A stretch of 64,000 bases of DNA from Elephas maximus indicus (GCF_024166365.1 NC_064830.1:92062968-92126967), one strand, 5' to 3'; counted from the stretch's first letter, positions 14,050 through 29,407 are shown. Notes: a model not told the origin generated them from the sequence alone. A program made the numbers and translations.

Positions 14050-17028
14050 TGGAAGCGCTGTTCTGCCGTCTCGTGGCCGGCCCTGCCCTTTGCAGGCCCG
14101 CATCTCTCTGGCTCCGCCCCCTGAGGAGGAGCGAGGCATCAGCAGGCCGGGAGGCGTGGTCAATGGAGAACTGGGGCGTAGAGCTCCTGTTCCCAGTTTG
14201 GAGCCGCCCAGTGTGGGAGGGGCAAACGGCCTGTCACGTGACCACTGTGCAATTTCACCCTCCCCTATGCCGGTACCACCTCTGCAAGTCCCACCTCTGC
14301 AAGTCCTAAGGAGAATGTATTGCTCCTTTTAGGGAAGAAAACCATTTAGTTTAGTCCGTTTTGCGTCGAAATAGTGTTGAGTAATACCTTTGCCAAGACT
14401 GAGTCAATCCTTGCACTTTAGGTGGTATTTTCTCTTCTTACCGCCCCACATTAAGTAGTTGGTCTCGTCCAACCGGACTCTGGGCGCGGCGGGGACGGCC
14501 GCGTCACTAGCGGGCGGGATCCCTCCGCTCTGGGGAGAGCAGTGCTGGACGGTTGAGTTGGGTGACTGAGGGAATCCATCCGCGTCGCTGCCGCCTCCGC
14601 CGCGGAGGAAGACAGGACCTCCCGCCCGCGCTCTTCTAGCGACCCCTTCGCAGAGTCCCACCGCCACAGGTACCTCCGCTGACGAAAGGAGTCCTCATTC
14701 CCCCCAGCCCCAAATTCCCTTGGGCGAATTTCTCTTCCTTCTGTCTCTCCGGTCTAGCCTCTTGGGAGCGGACGTAACTCCCCAGACCTACCCTCCCTTC
14801 CTCTGGCCCCGTCGCTTCCAAACCCGGAAGGGGAACTGGGGGACCCTGGCCCCTTAATAATGCACGCGCTCCCTGCATTATCAGCAGCTTTTTGCAGGAC
14901 CCCAGACCCTTTCCTAGCCCCGCCTGCCTCTTTCTTCCGCAGAAGTTGGGGGGCCAAATTAGGGGCTTCCTATGGGCCCCGTCCCGCCCCCTTCCCTCAC
15001 CACCACCACCCTCTCGCCTGCTCCTGGGTAGCACCCCCGTGTCCTCCTGTTTCGCCCTCCGGTATTCATTCGTCTCGCAAAACTCCAGAATCCTCGAAGA
15101 GGCAAGCAAGGCCGCGAGGCCACCCTTCCCTTCGTCTCCACCCTACCCCCGATTTGGGTTCTGCCAGTGGTTTCTGGCTCCACTACCCTAAACCTTACGA
15201 GACTTCGGCACCCAATTCCCTTTACTGGTTCTCGCCCCAAGCCTACCTCTCAGGCGGCCCTCCCTCCCCTCCCCCCAGCTTTCTTTGGGCAAAATGGAGG
15301 TCGTGGGGGCCGGAGAGCCAGGCCCACTGCGCCTCGCAGCGCGGCAGCGGCCGGCGCCTTCCAGCTGCCGGATCCGGGGACCCTCCCCTGTCATCTCCCT
15401 TTCGCCCCGCCGGACCTGCGGAGGCGGTGGCATCCCCATTTTTATTTGGGGCCTCGACTGCTGGGTCCCCAGAATGGGGGTCTACTGCGGGGGCCCTGGA
15501 GGGTGATGGGGACTGACGCGTGGGAGAGTCGTCCCCGCCCCCAGCGGCTTCCTCCTGGCCTGCTGCTTTCTTCTGCCCGGGGCCCTTGGCCTTGCCACCA
15601 GGTCTGGGCTGCTCGCCGATGTAAGGGGCTTTGTCTGGAGTTTGTGGGGAGGTCCTCTGCCACCCTTCTTTTTTTTTTTTCTTCCTGAGGGGCATCCCCG
15701 GTCGCTGGCGTAGCAAGCTGAATTTACAGAGGGGAAATGTCAGTGGGGAAGAGGAACGCCCAGGGCCTGGGGGAAGTGGGAGCTGGGTGGGGGACGTCTG
15801 GGTCAGCAGAGTGCAGTGTGCATGGCCAGATCACACAGGTGTCCGAGGGCGGCGGGGGTTGGGGGGCGGAATCCGGGCCCTGGAGCAGGGCCAACCAGGC
15901 CCCAGGGGCTCCGGCGCTGAGCCTGCGGGATGGGCTCCTGGGGTACCCAGGGCTCAGGGGCTGGGTCGCCTGGGGCCGCCCGCCCGCCGCCGCCGGCGCC
16001 TGGGAGAGAGCAGCTCTGTGCCTCGGGGCCGGACACCTTTCTTCCCAGCCCTAATTACTCGAGAGCGACTCCCGCGGGCTTTCAGCGGGCGCGGCGAGGC
16101 GGGCGGCCTCGGCGCCGGGAGAGAGAAGCGGCTTGCTGCCCTCGCCCCCACCCGCTGCAGGCGGCTAATGGGGCGCAGCCGGCCCGGAGATTATCCGGGG
16201 TGAGCCGTCCCGAACCTATTAGTGCCCAATCGGCTTTTCCCAAATCCTGTAAACAGCTACCCTGGCCGGTTCTGGGGAGGGGCGGGAGGCTGGTCCGGGC
16301 GGGGGCGACGGGGCCGGGGGTGGGGTCACCCACTCTACAGGTCTCTGCGGCGGATGCGGTTGCCTTGGCAACGGGGCTAGGGTGGGGGCACTTCACCAAT
16401 GAGGTGCTCTCAGTCCGGGTGACGGTTGCCTAGGCAACTCCACGAGCAGCCCAGCTTCCCCCTCCGGTCTCCCCTACCCCCAGTCGAAGCTTGAGATGTG
16501 TAGGGTGTGCGGCGCGTGGGGGTGAATTTAGAGAGGCGCCGCCCCTTTTTAAATTAGGTGCTTTGAGGGCGGTGCCTGTACCGGCTGGGGCGGACACCAG
16601 GTCTGTTTTCGAAGAGACCCCCCCCCACCACCACCCCCAGTTCCTGCCTCGGTTGTCCCGCCAGGACTGCTGTCCGAGGGAGGGGTTTCCCCCGCGCTTC
16701 CTCTTGCACTCCCCGCTTTGTTTCCGGGGGGCGGGAGGAAGATTGGGGAAGTCTGCCGTTCTTCGGCAACATTTCTCCTGTTCCAGAGACCCGGGTTCTA
16801 CCCCTGGGACCGCGGCCCTGGCTGCTGCCCCCTCCCCCTCCTTCCCGGTGCTTACCCCTTCCGGGCGGCTTTCAACCCCGCCTTTCCCCCCTTCTTCCCC
16901 GGCGGCCTTGGGGCCTGACGTCAGCCCTGTATCCCCCAGGCCTCGGGCCAGCGGCGAGGAGCTGCCTCCCCCAGCCCCCGTCCCGCGGCCCCCAGCCGCC
17001 CCCAACCCCGCCCCACGGGCCCGGCGCC
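14050..17028 (+). promoter_or_regulatory. GNB2: GNB2 CpG island and promoter region
   Basis: About 3 kb of GC- and CpG-rich DNA ending at the GNB2 start codon. It contains GTCACGTGAC at 14233-14242, two perfect X-box inverted repeats (16359-16372 and 16425-16438), CCAAT at about 16396-16400 and a full CRE palindrome TGACGTCA at 16916-16923. At least one noncoding first exon is expected from the family, but I could not fix its boundaries. The long frames read through this island in several frames are CpG-island artefacts. Confidence 0.7.
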
Positions 17029-19379
<2,351 letters not shown>

Positions 19380-19725
19380 CAGTCCCAACCCCAACTGGGC
19401 CCAGGCCGGGAGGGGCCCTGCCCATGCCCACACTACAGGCCGGGAGCTTTGGGGCTGGGTGCACCAAGCCTCCCTCCCCGGCGAGCCATGGGGCCTTGGG
19501 TCCCTGCTCCCCCACCCAGGTTTGGTTCCTCCCGGGGCCCCCACTGCGGAGATAAAGATGGGGATGGAATGGGGGAAGAGGAGGGGCAGAAAGCCCTCTT
19601 CCTTTTGCTGCCCTGGAGTTGGGGCCTCACCCCTCTGGAGGGCCAGAGGCAGGAGGTGGGAACTCCAGGGGCTGGCTTTTTTAAAACTGGTTTTATTTTA
19701 ATTTTTATTATATTTTCAGTTTTTC

Positions 19726-19731
19726 CATAAA
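19726..19731 (+). terminator. GNB2: GNB2 poly(A) signal, variant CATAAA
   Basis: CATAAA follows a T-rich stretch about 350 bases after the stop codon. No AATAAA was seen in the 3' UTR before it. Cleavage is expected at about 19,745-19,760. Confidence 0.6.
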
Positions 19732-20046
19732 GGAACCAATTCCAACTCTGTACCTGGTCTCCACCCTTGTGTCTTTGGTTTCTGCTGTCTGACGTTTGGG
19801 GGTCACGGGGGAGCTCCTAAGCTCCACATTCCTTCAGGCCAAAGCTGCAGTACCCAGCAGGCGGAGGCAAAGCCAGATGTTCTTAAATACACCTAGCCCT
19901 CTGACCTCTCACCTGCCTAGGCTGGCTGTCCACAGCTGCCCCTGCCCATAGCTTTTAGTTCCCAGCCTTCATCACCTCACCTCTGGTGTCCCCTTTCCCC
20001 AAATCAAGACAGCAAGAGAGGCACAGAGGAAGAACACACACCAAGT

Positions 20047-20052
20047 TTTATT
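20047..20052 (-). terminator. GIGYF1: GIGYF1 poly(A) signal (AATAAA on minus)
   Basis: TTTATT on the plus strand, just inside the right side of the GNB2-GIGYF1 convergent gap. This gives GIGYF1 a 3' UTR of about 2.2 kb and leaves only about 280 bases between the two transcript ends. Confidence 0.7.
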
Positions 20053-22252
20053 GGGGGGAAGGGGGTATTTACAGAGGCAGGTACAAGAAAGGGAGATCAC
20101 GCAGGGAGGGGGTGGGCAGGAACGGGGACAAGGCCGACAAGGGAATACAGAATGACCCCTGTGCCAACCCCAACCCCAGGAAGGGCTGGAGAGCAGCCAG
20201 GGCCCAGGAAGACTGGGATCGGAAAGGACAGCAATGGAGTCTGAGTCCCTGGGCTGGGGGGCTCAGGGGCTTGTAAACATTGACCACTCTCAGAAGGTGA
20301 TGGGGATGGGAGAGGGCTCCCCCTACACTTCCTCACAGGGTTAAGGCCTCTCCAGGCTCAAGGGCCCCCAAAGTTCAGTCTCTTCAGCTGGGGGAAAGGG
20401 GAAGGAAGAGACAGGAAGAGTTATCATGCCCCTCCCCCTGCATTGGCTGCGGCAGGGATGGGGGGTTACATTCAGTCACAACAGTAGTCCCCCCACCCCT
20501 CTAATGCCACCAAATACTGGTGGGAGGAAAGGGGGAGCTGGGGGGCCAGCAGCAGCAAGACATTTCCCCCCGGCCCATCACCCCCTTATTGCTTTAGAGA
20601 GAATATTGTCTTTTCACGGACGTTAACACTGTTGAAACCAGGGAGAAGCAGGAGGAGGGAGCCCTTCAACCCCCAAGGCCAGCTTTATCCCCCAACACTG
20701 ACCCAGTTGCCACTTTGGTGCAAAAAAAAAAAAAAAAACGGGTTGGACTAGGAAAGAAAAATGGGGGAGAAGCCACTCCCCATTTCTCCAGGGCAGGAAG
20801 GAGAAATACATTCGTGGAGGGGAGGCAGTGGCAGAACATCGCCCTAATACTGCACTCTGAGCAATGAGGTCGATGGGAGAAGTTAAATGAGAAACCAAAA
20901 CAAAGATGGAGACAAACCTGGTAAGTGATTAGGCATTCGAAGTTAGTGAGGAATAGAAAGGGCAGCCTACCCCTGACTTAGGAGAGACAGACACTTCTAA
21001 CCCCCAACTTCACTCAACATTAAAGAACTTGTCAAGGGGCAGGGAGGGAAGGAGAGATCACTTACTCTTCTCCCATTTGGTCAACAGAGGGGGCTGGAGC
21101 AGAGCTGAGTAGTCCACATTCCACACAGCTGGCAGCAGGGGAGGGGGCTCCCTATGCCACCTAAACCCCTGGCAACCCCCCCCGTAACCCTAAGCCCCAA
21201 GCTGCCCCCTCCCTTGCCCTTCTACACCCCTCTGCTTGCCCCCTTCACAGGAGAAACAACTCAATCCATTAAGTGGTACCTTTCTGGGTCCTGGAGGAAT
21301 CACCCGCTCCCACCTCTCCATGCTCAGGGGTGAGGCAGAGGTTTGTGGCCCCAAGAATACATTCATGTGGCAAGGCAGGGAGCTGGGGCTTTCAGCTTCA
21401 TGCCCAGGCCCTCCCCCCAAATGGCAGTGGTGGGGGAAGCCCTCACCAGGGCCAGAGTCAGAGTTCTGCCGCCAACAGCCAGATGAGGTTGGCACCGGCC
21501 TGGCCTGTCCCATCTACCCATCAGCCAGCACAGGATCCTGGCCTGGGTAGTAGAGGCAGCTCACCCAATTTGTGCAACTTTTCCCCAAAGCAGCAAAGCC
21601 AAGGGGCTACTTTGGCCCCCACCCTGGACACCTCCGCCACAGTCACAGCAACAAGGGAGCCGTTCACAGCGGGTCCGGCAGGCGGGGCTCCGAGGGGGCC
21701 TCGCTGTGCAAACTGCTGGCCCCCCAGCTTCCAGTTACCCCAATGGCCCACCTTACAGGGGCAGGGAGGGTAAGTGCAGCCTCGGGGGGGTGGGGGGGGG
21801 CAGGCAGGACAGATCCAAGGGGCCTGTGTCCCCCACTGCCCCAAAACAACAGTGTGTTTTTTCTTTCAGTCTTTTTTTTCTCGTTTTCTTTTTTTCTTAA
21901 AAAAAAAAAAAAAAAAAAAAAAACCTCTGTGGACCTTCCATTGTCACCCCCACTATCTCCAGATGGGCAGAGGTGCTTAGAGTCTAGTTTGTTTTTTCTT
22001 TTGTCTCTCCTAACATTTTCTTCAATGTTCTTTAAAATTAAAAAAAAGGAAAAAACCCCTTCCCCCCAATCTGTAAAGTGCCTCGTGGTGGGTGAGTTAA
22101 GGTGCATCGTGTGGTTTGTAACAAGTGCTGGGGACCCTGCCCCTGCCTCCTCCTATGCTCCTTGTGGGGAGCCTGCAGGCTGGAGACCCAAGGGTCCAAG
22201 CTGCTGCCGCTGCCCCTGGGCTGCAGCCCAGGCGGCTGGTGGGACGGGCTGG
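20053..22252 (-). other. GIGYF1: GIGYF1 3' UTR
   Basis: Noncoding stretch between the GIGYF1 stop codon and its poly(A) signal. It holds an A-run at about 20731-20747 and a long T-then-A tract at 21868-21923. In the mRNA the latter reads U25 followed by an A/G-rich segment. Reading frames crossing it are low-complexity. Confidence 0.65.
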
Positions 22253-25200
22253 TCAGTAGTCATCCACGCTCTCGATCTCACCAGAAGATCCATGCAGGGA
22301 GTACCCTGAAGCCAGGGAGGAAGCTGGGTTGGAGGTCTGTCCCCTAGACTTCTGCTCTGTGCTGAACAAAGAGCCTCCTTCCACGCCGCAGCCCCAAACT
22401 TACCCAAGATGCTGGGGTCTGAGTGCAGCATCAGTGCCCGCCTCTTGGCCTTGCTGCCCTCCCCAGGGCCAAGTTTGGTGCTGTGGTTGGTCTGAAAGGC
22501 TGTCTGCAGGGAGGCACTGCTCAGCCAAGCCTCCTGCGAGGCATCAGAGAGGGAAGGTAAGAGGGAGGGCAGCAGGGCCACCTCTGCCCACCTGCCAAGG
22601 GTCTATGAAACCTTACCTGCTGCTGCTGCTGCCGCTGCTGGCTGGCTTTCTGCTTGGCCCTCCGTTCCAGGAATTGTTTGGCAAATTCTTTGGCTTCCAA
22701 TGTGTCCCCCAGGCAGGAACGGATATAATCATGGACATCATAGGGGGATTCCACCTCCTTGAGGATCGCTACAGCCATGGGCACTATGGGGCGGGATGGG
22801 GCTGTCAGGGCCCACCTGACCCAGGTCTGGGACCCCTGACCCCGGACCAGCCAGCCTCCAGGGTCCACCTGCCAGTACCGTCCAGGCTGCCGGTAGTGCT
22901 CAGCGTGTGCAGCATCTGTTCACACCACTGGGTGAAGCCGTCCTGGGGCCTGGGGATGCCCTGCAGCAGCTTCAGCAGCTTCTCTTCCTCCTCTGTCTTT
23001 TTGCGCACAGGCCGACCTGACAGGTGGCTATACGAGTCACTGAGGGGAGGCGAAAGGGGAGTGGTTCAGAGACAACACATCTGCTCAGGTGTTCCATATC
23101 CTTCCACCCCTTGACCTACAGTGACTCTCCAGGCCCCAGCACCCACCTGAGAGACGGACTGCTCCGGCTGTTCTTCAGGCCTAGGCTTCGGGCCAGGCTG
23201 CCACCACTTTTGAGGGTGTCCTCCCAGAGTCCCAGGCCACTGCTGCTGCCCCCGCTCTTGTCCGGCCCGCCCCACAGCGGCCCAGTCTCAGCTACCCACT
23301 GAGACAGCGGGGCAGTACTCAGGCCCCCAAGCTGTTACAGATGACAGGAAGTCAGGGAGGCCCAAACAAGGGTACCCAAGAAAGCTAGACAGGGAGGCTT
23401 GTCTAGGTGGCAGAGGGTGGGTGAGGTGAGGACTACAGAGAAAGGGATCCTTCAAAGTCAGATAAGAAACCAGGGCCTTGGTTGGAAGAATCTGGGCTCA
23501 GTGATCCCCCTCCCCCATATCAAACTGGAAGCTGACCAGACAGGGTTCCCGAGGGCCCAAAAAGGTTCTCCCAGTCAACAGGAAGGGCCCAGCCTGCTCA
23601 CCACACGGTGGTTGGGGGCCTGGGCCCGCGACGGCTCCCGAGGCGAGGGCTGCTTGTGCAGCTGCCACTCGCCCTCCAACTGCAGCTCGAGCAGCGTCTT
23701 CATGGAGAGACCTTGCTTGGCCAGGCCAGCCCAGAGTGTGGGTGGGGAGCTGGGGGCAGGGGGCACGGGGCCTGTGGCCACCGCCTGCTGCTGCTGCAGC
23801 AGCTTCAACAGCAGCTCGTGTTGCCGCACCTGAACCAGAGAGACAGGTGACGGCAGCCGGCCTCAGCCAAGCACGGCCATCCCACGGGGCTCAGCTGGGC
23901 CCCCACCTGCTTGCGTCGAAACAACTCCTCTTCCTCCTGCCGCCGCTTCTGCTCCTCTTGCTGCTGCTGCTGGCGTCGCTTCTCCTCCCGGCGCTTCCGC
24001 TCCTCCTCTTCCCGCTTCACCCTGAGCTCCACTTCTCTGCGCTCTTGGAACTGACACTGTCAACAAGATTAAATGTGAGACCTGGGAGACCTGGCCTAGG
24101 GACTCCACCTTGGTCCAGCCCTTGACACCCAGGACTCCAGCCCCAGAAACGCCTACTCACTTTATGTTGCAGCTGGAGCTGTTCTAGAATTGGACCCTGA
24201 GTTGAAGAATTAATTGGTATGTCCCAAAGACTGGCCTCACCACCTGCAGGAGGCAAAGGCAGCTTCAGGAGGAACTCCAGCCCCTCTGGTCCTGTCCAGC
24301 CGTCTGGCTCCTCACCCATAAAAGTCGCACAGAGCAGCACTGAGGTGAGGGACAGACGTGGGGCAACCTACTCATCCTGGGACTGCCAGGGGAGGGAAGG
24401 AGGCCTGCCAAGACAGGTGGGAGCGTCAAGAATTCAAGATGGGGTCTCTCCTGTTTACTTGGCCAAGGGAGGGAGAGCTAGATAGGCGGGGGCAAGGAAC
24501 TGGGAGAGATGGGGGCGGGGTCTGGCCGGCCACACACCTGACTGTGATGAGGCTGAGGTATGTACATCCCAGAGGGGACTTGAATCTGGCACCGACAAGG
24601 AACGGTTCATCGTCGGGAGCAGGTTCTGGTCCCCACCTCTGAGAGGCAAACCATTGATTCTCAGGACCCTAAATCCGTTCTTCATCTTCCCCATCTGCCC
24701 CTTCACATACCCTGGTCTTGTACAGAGACACAGTCACACAGGGATGCCCACAGAGACCGACTGGCCCACGGACCTGGGGGGTTTGAGAGCCTGGAGCTGC
24801 TGCAGGAACGCTGTGAGCTGCTGCTGCGGCGGCGGCAAGTCTCCCAGAGCTGCCTTTTCCCGGAGCGCACTTGGTGGGAGCTGGCGGCTGTGGGGACACA
24901 GCGGAAGCGTGGGTAGGGCCACACCCCAGCCAGTGCCCCTACCCTAATCTCAAGTCCCTCCGAGACCCCCCTACCTGCTGACCAGCTGAAGAAACTGCTG
25001 GTGCTGCAGCTGCTGGTACAAGGCAGCTGCCGCCAGCTCCTGTTGCTTCTTCAGCCGCTCCTGATTCATGTTTCCCTGCGAGGGGCGAGAGCACTGCCAG
25101 TGCGAACAGTGGGAGGAAGGGCAGGACAAGCTCTCCCGAGGTCCTGCAGCTTTCACCTGCTCCTGCTCTGTACCCCCCACCATTCCCGGTCCCCCAGACT

Positions 25201-28200
25201 TTCCTTCCCATGCTTACCAGCAGTGGGGGTGGCGAGGGCCCTGGGGCAAAGGGCACACGGCCCCACATCTTGATCACCTCGCCCAGGGGCTGGAAGCCCT
25301 CATCACAGCCCCGCTTCACAAGCAGTGACATTGAGAAATAGCCAGCCTGGAACCACTCTGCCATCTCCTGTGTTGTGAAGGGACCTGGACCAACGGAGAC
25401 AGGAAGCAGGGTGAAGAACACACACCGGGGCCAGGAGGCAAGCCTCATACCCCTGCGTAAGAATGGCCTCCCTGGCACTCCCCTCCTTGCCTCCTGCCTG
25501 CGCTCCACAAGTACCTTGGATTTCCCCCTGTGGGTCCTTGTAGAACCACTTGCGGGCAGCGCCATGGCTGAGGGGGAGAGCCGTGGCAGCTGCAGAGTGG
25601 CGCAGGCCCTGGGCCTGCATGGCGGCCGTGAACTGCTCCTCCTCCAGGGAGCTGTCCTGCAGGGAGGCTACCAGTTTCTCTGCCTCCTGGGAGCCCGGAA
25701 AGAAAGATCTGCCTCAGCCACCCAATGACAGCAACGTCAGGATAGGGCTGCAGCTGGGGTCAGCCCAGGTCATGGACGTGGCAGGACAGAAACGGGAGAA
25801 GTCTGGAATCTGGGGGAGGGACGGGGACAGAAGGACGAATGGCTGTCCCTTGCAGGGGAGGAGCCTTAGCACTTCTTAGGACCCCCTCACACCTGCTGCA
25901 AGTGTTTCAAGCCTTCATCATCCTCCAGATCTCCGGGTGGGCCAGGGGGTGAGCCCACCCCATGGCTTAGCTGGATTCCTCTCATATCGTCTCCTAGAAG
26001 GAGTGAAAAAAGGAAGGCGGCATGGGGCAAAGATAGTCCCCCATCCACCATCGATCCAGAAACACAGGCTTTAGCCATTTCTAGCCAACAAAATGTCCTG
26101 TGCTTCTCCTTTGCACAAGGGGAGGGAGCACTTTCTCCACCAACCCCAGTGTACACAGAGGGAATGGCCTTGCCCTGTCTACCTTCTGCTGCTGGCAGCT
26201 TTTTCTCCACAGCTTCATCACCTTCTCCATTAGTTCCCCAGAGTGGGCCCAAGGTGGGCAGTGGGGACGGGGAGCTGGACGACTTCTCCTGAAGAGGAAG
26301 CGGGGTCAATTCCTTCCCACCTGAAAGAGTAGTTACCAAAATTCAAAATCAAAGAGCTATAAGGCCTTAAAAATGATTTACCACAAACCCTCCATTTGTG
26401 GCCATAGCTCAGGTCTCTGGGCATTGGGTCCATCTCACGCCCATATAACTTTGGTCAATTCAACCAACATTCAGCACCAAAGACTCCAACGTTGCTCACT
26501 TACTCTTTTGTCCTGTACAATGCAGGACACACGACGCATGTGGCACATCACTGTACAGAGCTGTACGTAGCAATACCGTGTAATACCAATTCTTTAAGAG
26601 GTTCTCACAAGTCATTTTGATTATGTGTGACTTCTGTCTGAGACGCTGCCTTTAAGGACAGAGCTCTGTTGTTTCCAGACTCCTCCCCCGTATCTGTCAG
26701 CACCTGCTTTCCTCTCGTTTCTAAGCAGCTTTATTGTAGAGGTGGCTGGGCAGCCAGTACTCAGCCTGGTGAGGGACCCCTTGCCCAGCCGGCCTAGCTC
26801 AAGGCTGCTGTGCCTCCTTCTTACCCTGAAGGCTTACCTGCCTCAGTCCCCTCCTCATCTAGCCCTTCTGAAGGCTCATCCTCCTCTTCCTCCAGACCCT
26901 GGAAGTCCAGCTCCTGTTCCTCAGGAATTGCCTCCTTGGGGCCCTTCTGCATGGTGTTAGGCGATATGATGGGAAGAGAAAGAGGCAGAAATTGGGTGTG
27001 AGTGAGAGGTCTCAAATCAACCCACCAACCTCTAACAAAAATCTTTCCCTCGCCTCCTCACAGATACCTTGAGAGGCAAGAACGCCCCAGAGGCATCGAA
27101 GGTGCCCATTTCTTCATCCTCATCGTCCAGGCACCACTCCGGAAGCCCGTCCTTGTCGTCATCAAAGCCGTCAGGCCCTCGGGACCTCCGAGGGTGAGAG
27201 CTGCCTCCCCCACCCCGCCCCTCTTCTTCACCACACCCTCCTCGATCCCCTCGCAAATCGAAATCAAACTTGCGACGCCGTTCCCCATGCTCCCGCCAGC
27301 CAGCAGAGCGGGGGCCACCATCTGGGCAGGAGAAGTTGGAGGGGGAGGAGAGTCAGTATCCTAGTCAAGCCAGAGTCTCCACCCTTCTGCTGCCCACCAG
27401 AATACCCCTAGGAACAACTACCATTTCCAGGACTGCGGCCTTACCACCCCCACTCCTGAAAGCTGTCTGCTCCCCACTCTTGGCCACAGGAGCCCATCCT
27501 CACAGGACAGTTCCTGCTCTTCCCCCCTCCCAAATGCACAGCTGGCCCCAATCTCACCAGGACTGGCTGAGCGCCAGCGATCGCCATCTCGCCGGGGGCC
27601 TGCCCCCAGTCTCCAGCTGCCCTCTTCCTCATCCTCTTGCTCCTCTCGTAGAGAACGCCAGTTCTCGCTATCTGAGCGGGCATGTTCCTTGCGAGGACCA
27701 GCCCCTCCCTCCTCAAACCCAGATCGTGCTGGAGTGGGGGGTAGGGGAAAAACAGTACTATTAGCAGGATGGAAGGAACGATACCCAAAAGACTCCCACT
27801 ATCTAGCAAACCTTGCTGGTGAATGAAGAGCACAGCTCCAGGCTCTCCTGCCCCACCCCCCTCAAGAAACATTTCCCTAACTGGGATCATCCATTTCAGT
27901 CCTGTCCCCTCCTCACAATGACCTTGAGGCCCTGCACACCACCCTCACCTCCCTCCATACCTCCATCCCTCCTTGCTGACTTCTCAAACCGTCTCTCGCC
28001 CCTGCAGGAGGTAAAGGCATTGGTCAAAGCACTGCTGCCCACCCCCGCCTCAAACTGTGGATCTCTGCGCACCTTGTCCATTGTGCCCGAGAAAGGTGGA
28101 AGATGGGAGGGGCAGCAGAAACTAGGGAAAAGTCAAGCTTATGGGAAAGGAACCCACTGGGGCACAGAAGAGAAGATCACAGAGACAAATGAGTCCTAAG

Positions 28201-29407
28201 AGAATCATAAAGTAAAGGGGGAGAATGAAACCACAAGGGCTCAGAGGGCACACAGATCGCTGACAAGGACTTTCCTTGGTTAAGTCCACTGTTCCCCTCT
28301 CATGACAAAAACCCAAGCCTCCCTCCATGGGACTCCAGGACCTAAACCCTTGAGTTTCTCTCCGCTCTGCCTCTATGCCACATCTCCTTCAGCCCATACC
28401 TGTCATCCCAGCTCTGGCTACGCTGGATCTCCCGGGGATTCCGTCCAAAGGCCCCATCGCCTTCTTCAATGCTTCTTTGGTAAAAGCAGCTGTCACCGCG
28501 GCCACGGCCTGAAGAAGGCATGAGATCAGTACAGAAGACTAGGTGATGGGAAACCACCAGATAACTGTGCCACACCTCAAAACCACAGGCACCACCTCTG
28601 CCCACCCCCTACAACACTTAATAACCCCCTCTACCTCGGCTTCTTGTGCTGCCCCTGCCACGGGAGGTGCCACCTGGGGGGGGGCCAGCCCCTTTCCCCA
28701 TCAGCCTTAGCACAGCCACACTGTTCACTGACAGGGAGAAGTTTCTCTGAGGAGGGAGCCAGGGGTGGGAGTGAGGACCCAGGCACCGAACCACTCCCCA
28801 GCCCTCGTGCAGAACCTCAAGCTCCACCATCTATCTTCCCAACGTCAGTCCCAGCTCCTCCCCAAACCCAACCTCGACTGCAGCCTGCCGCCTTCCCAGG
28901 ACCCGGCTGCCTCGGTCCCCCGCCTGGCCCCACCTGCTCCTCCTCAGTCAGAGGCTCCAATGCCAGGGGCTGCAGTGGCTCCTCCTGTAACACCGCAGCA
29001 AACTCCTTGTCCTGTAGCTCATCAGGGACCTGTCATTTAGGGCAGGAGTGCTGAAAAACCATGTGCTCCTAGGCCCTCTCCATGGCTAAGGCTAAACAAG
29101 CCACTTGGTCATATACCTCCTGTGCCCATCCACCCACACACCCACCTTGTTCTCCTTAATGTAGAGGGCCAGCATCTCCTCTCGCCCATAACGATAGTCA
29201 GCAAGCTTGTATTTGGGCATGGCAGGGGATGGGGGTGGGGATGCCACACTGCCCCCGCTGGAAAGGGCCCTCAGCCTAGGAAAGGTACAGAGAAAAAGCA
29301 GAAGGAGTGCTGTCACAGTAGCCGTATTCTTCATCCTGCTTCTCCATGCCACCCAGAGCACATGTGACTCACCACTCAGGCCCAAAGTTGAGGGTCTCTG
29401 CTGCCAT
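22253..29407 (-). CDS. GIGYF1: GIGYF1, GRB10-interacting GYF protein 1, complete (1033 aa)
   Basis: Scaffold of the 4EHP-GIGYF translational repression complex, first described as a GRB10 partner in IGF1/insulin signalling (known). 24 coding exons, 5' to 3': 29373-29407, 29146-29275, 28934-29029, 28635-28746, 28400-28508, 27961-28001, 27558-27728, 27068-27321, 26838-26946, 26183-26320, 25893-25993, 25515-25686, 25218-25384, 24975-25075, 24774-24887, 24538-24638, 24161-24243, 23907-24050, 23602-23829, 23147-23331, 22879-23039, 22617-22783, 22404-22533, 22253-22305; 3102 nt, frame intact. 4EHP-binding motif around Y39-R-Y41 (ADYRYGREEML). DDX6-type acidic patch with WCLDDEDEEM near residue 295. 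GYF domain about 477-530 (KWFYKDPQGEIQGPF...MAEWFQAGYF). Then Q-rich and charged coiled-coil segments; C-terminus GEIESVDDY. The P/Q run in the exon at 24774-24887 is much shorter than in the human protein as I recall it. Confidence 0.97.
26321..26837. other. GIGYF1 intron, no recognised element
   Basis: 517-base intron between coding exons; I recognise no repeat or RNA gene in it. Confidence 0.5.

Noticed and set aside
14860-16433. Possible coding gene upstream of GNB2 (frames of 157-218 codons)
   Set aside because: Several overlapping frames of low-complexity Pro/Arg/Gly composition in a CpG island, with no known domain and no convincing splice pattern.
22617-22640. CTG/CAG triplet run as an expansion-prone microsatellite
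   Set aside because: Short, interrupted by CCG, and within a conserved Gln-rich coding segment of GIGYF1.
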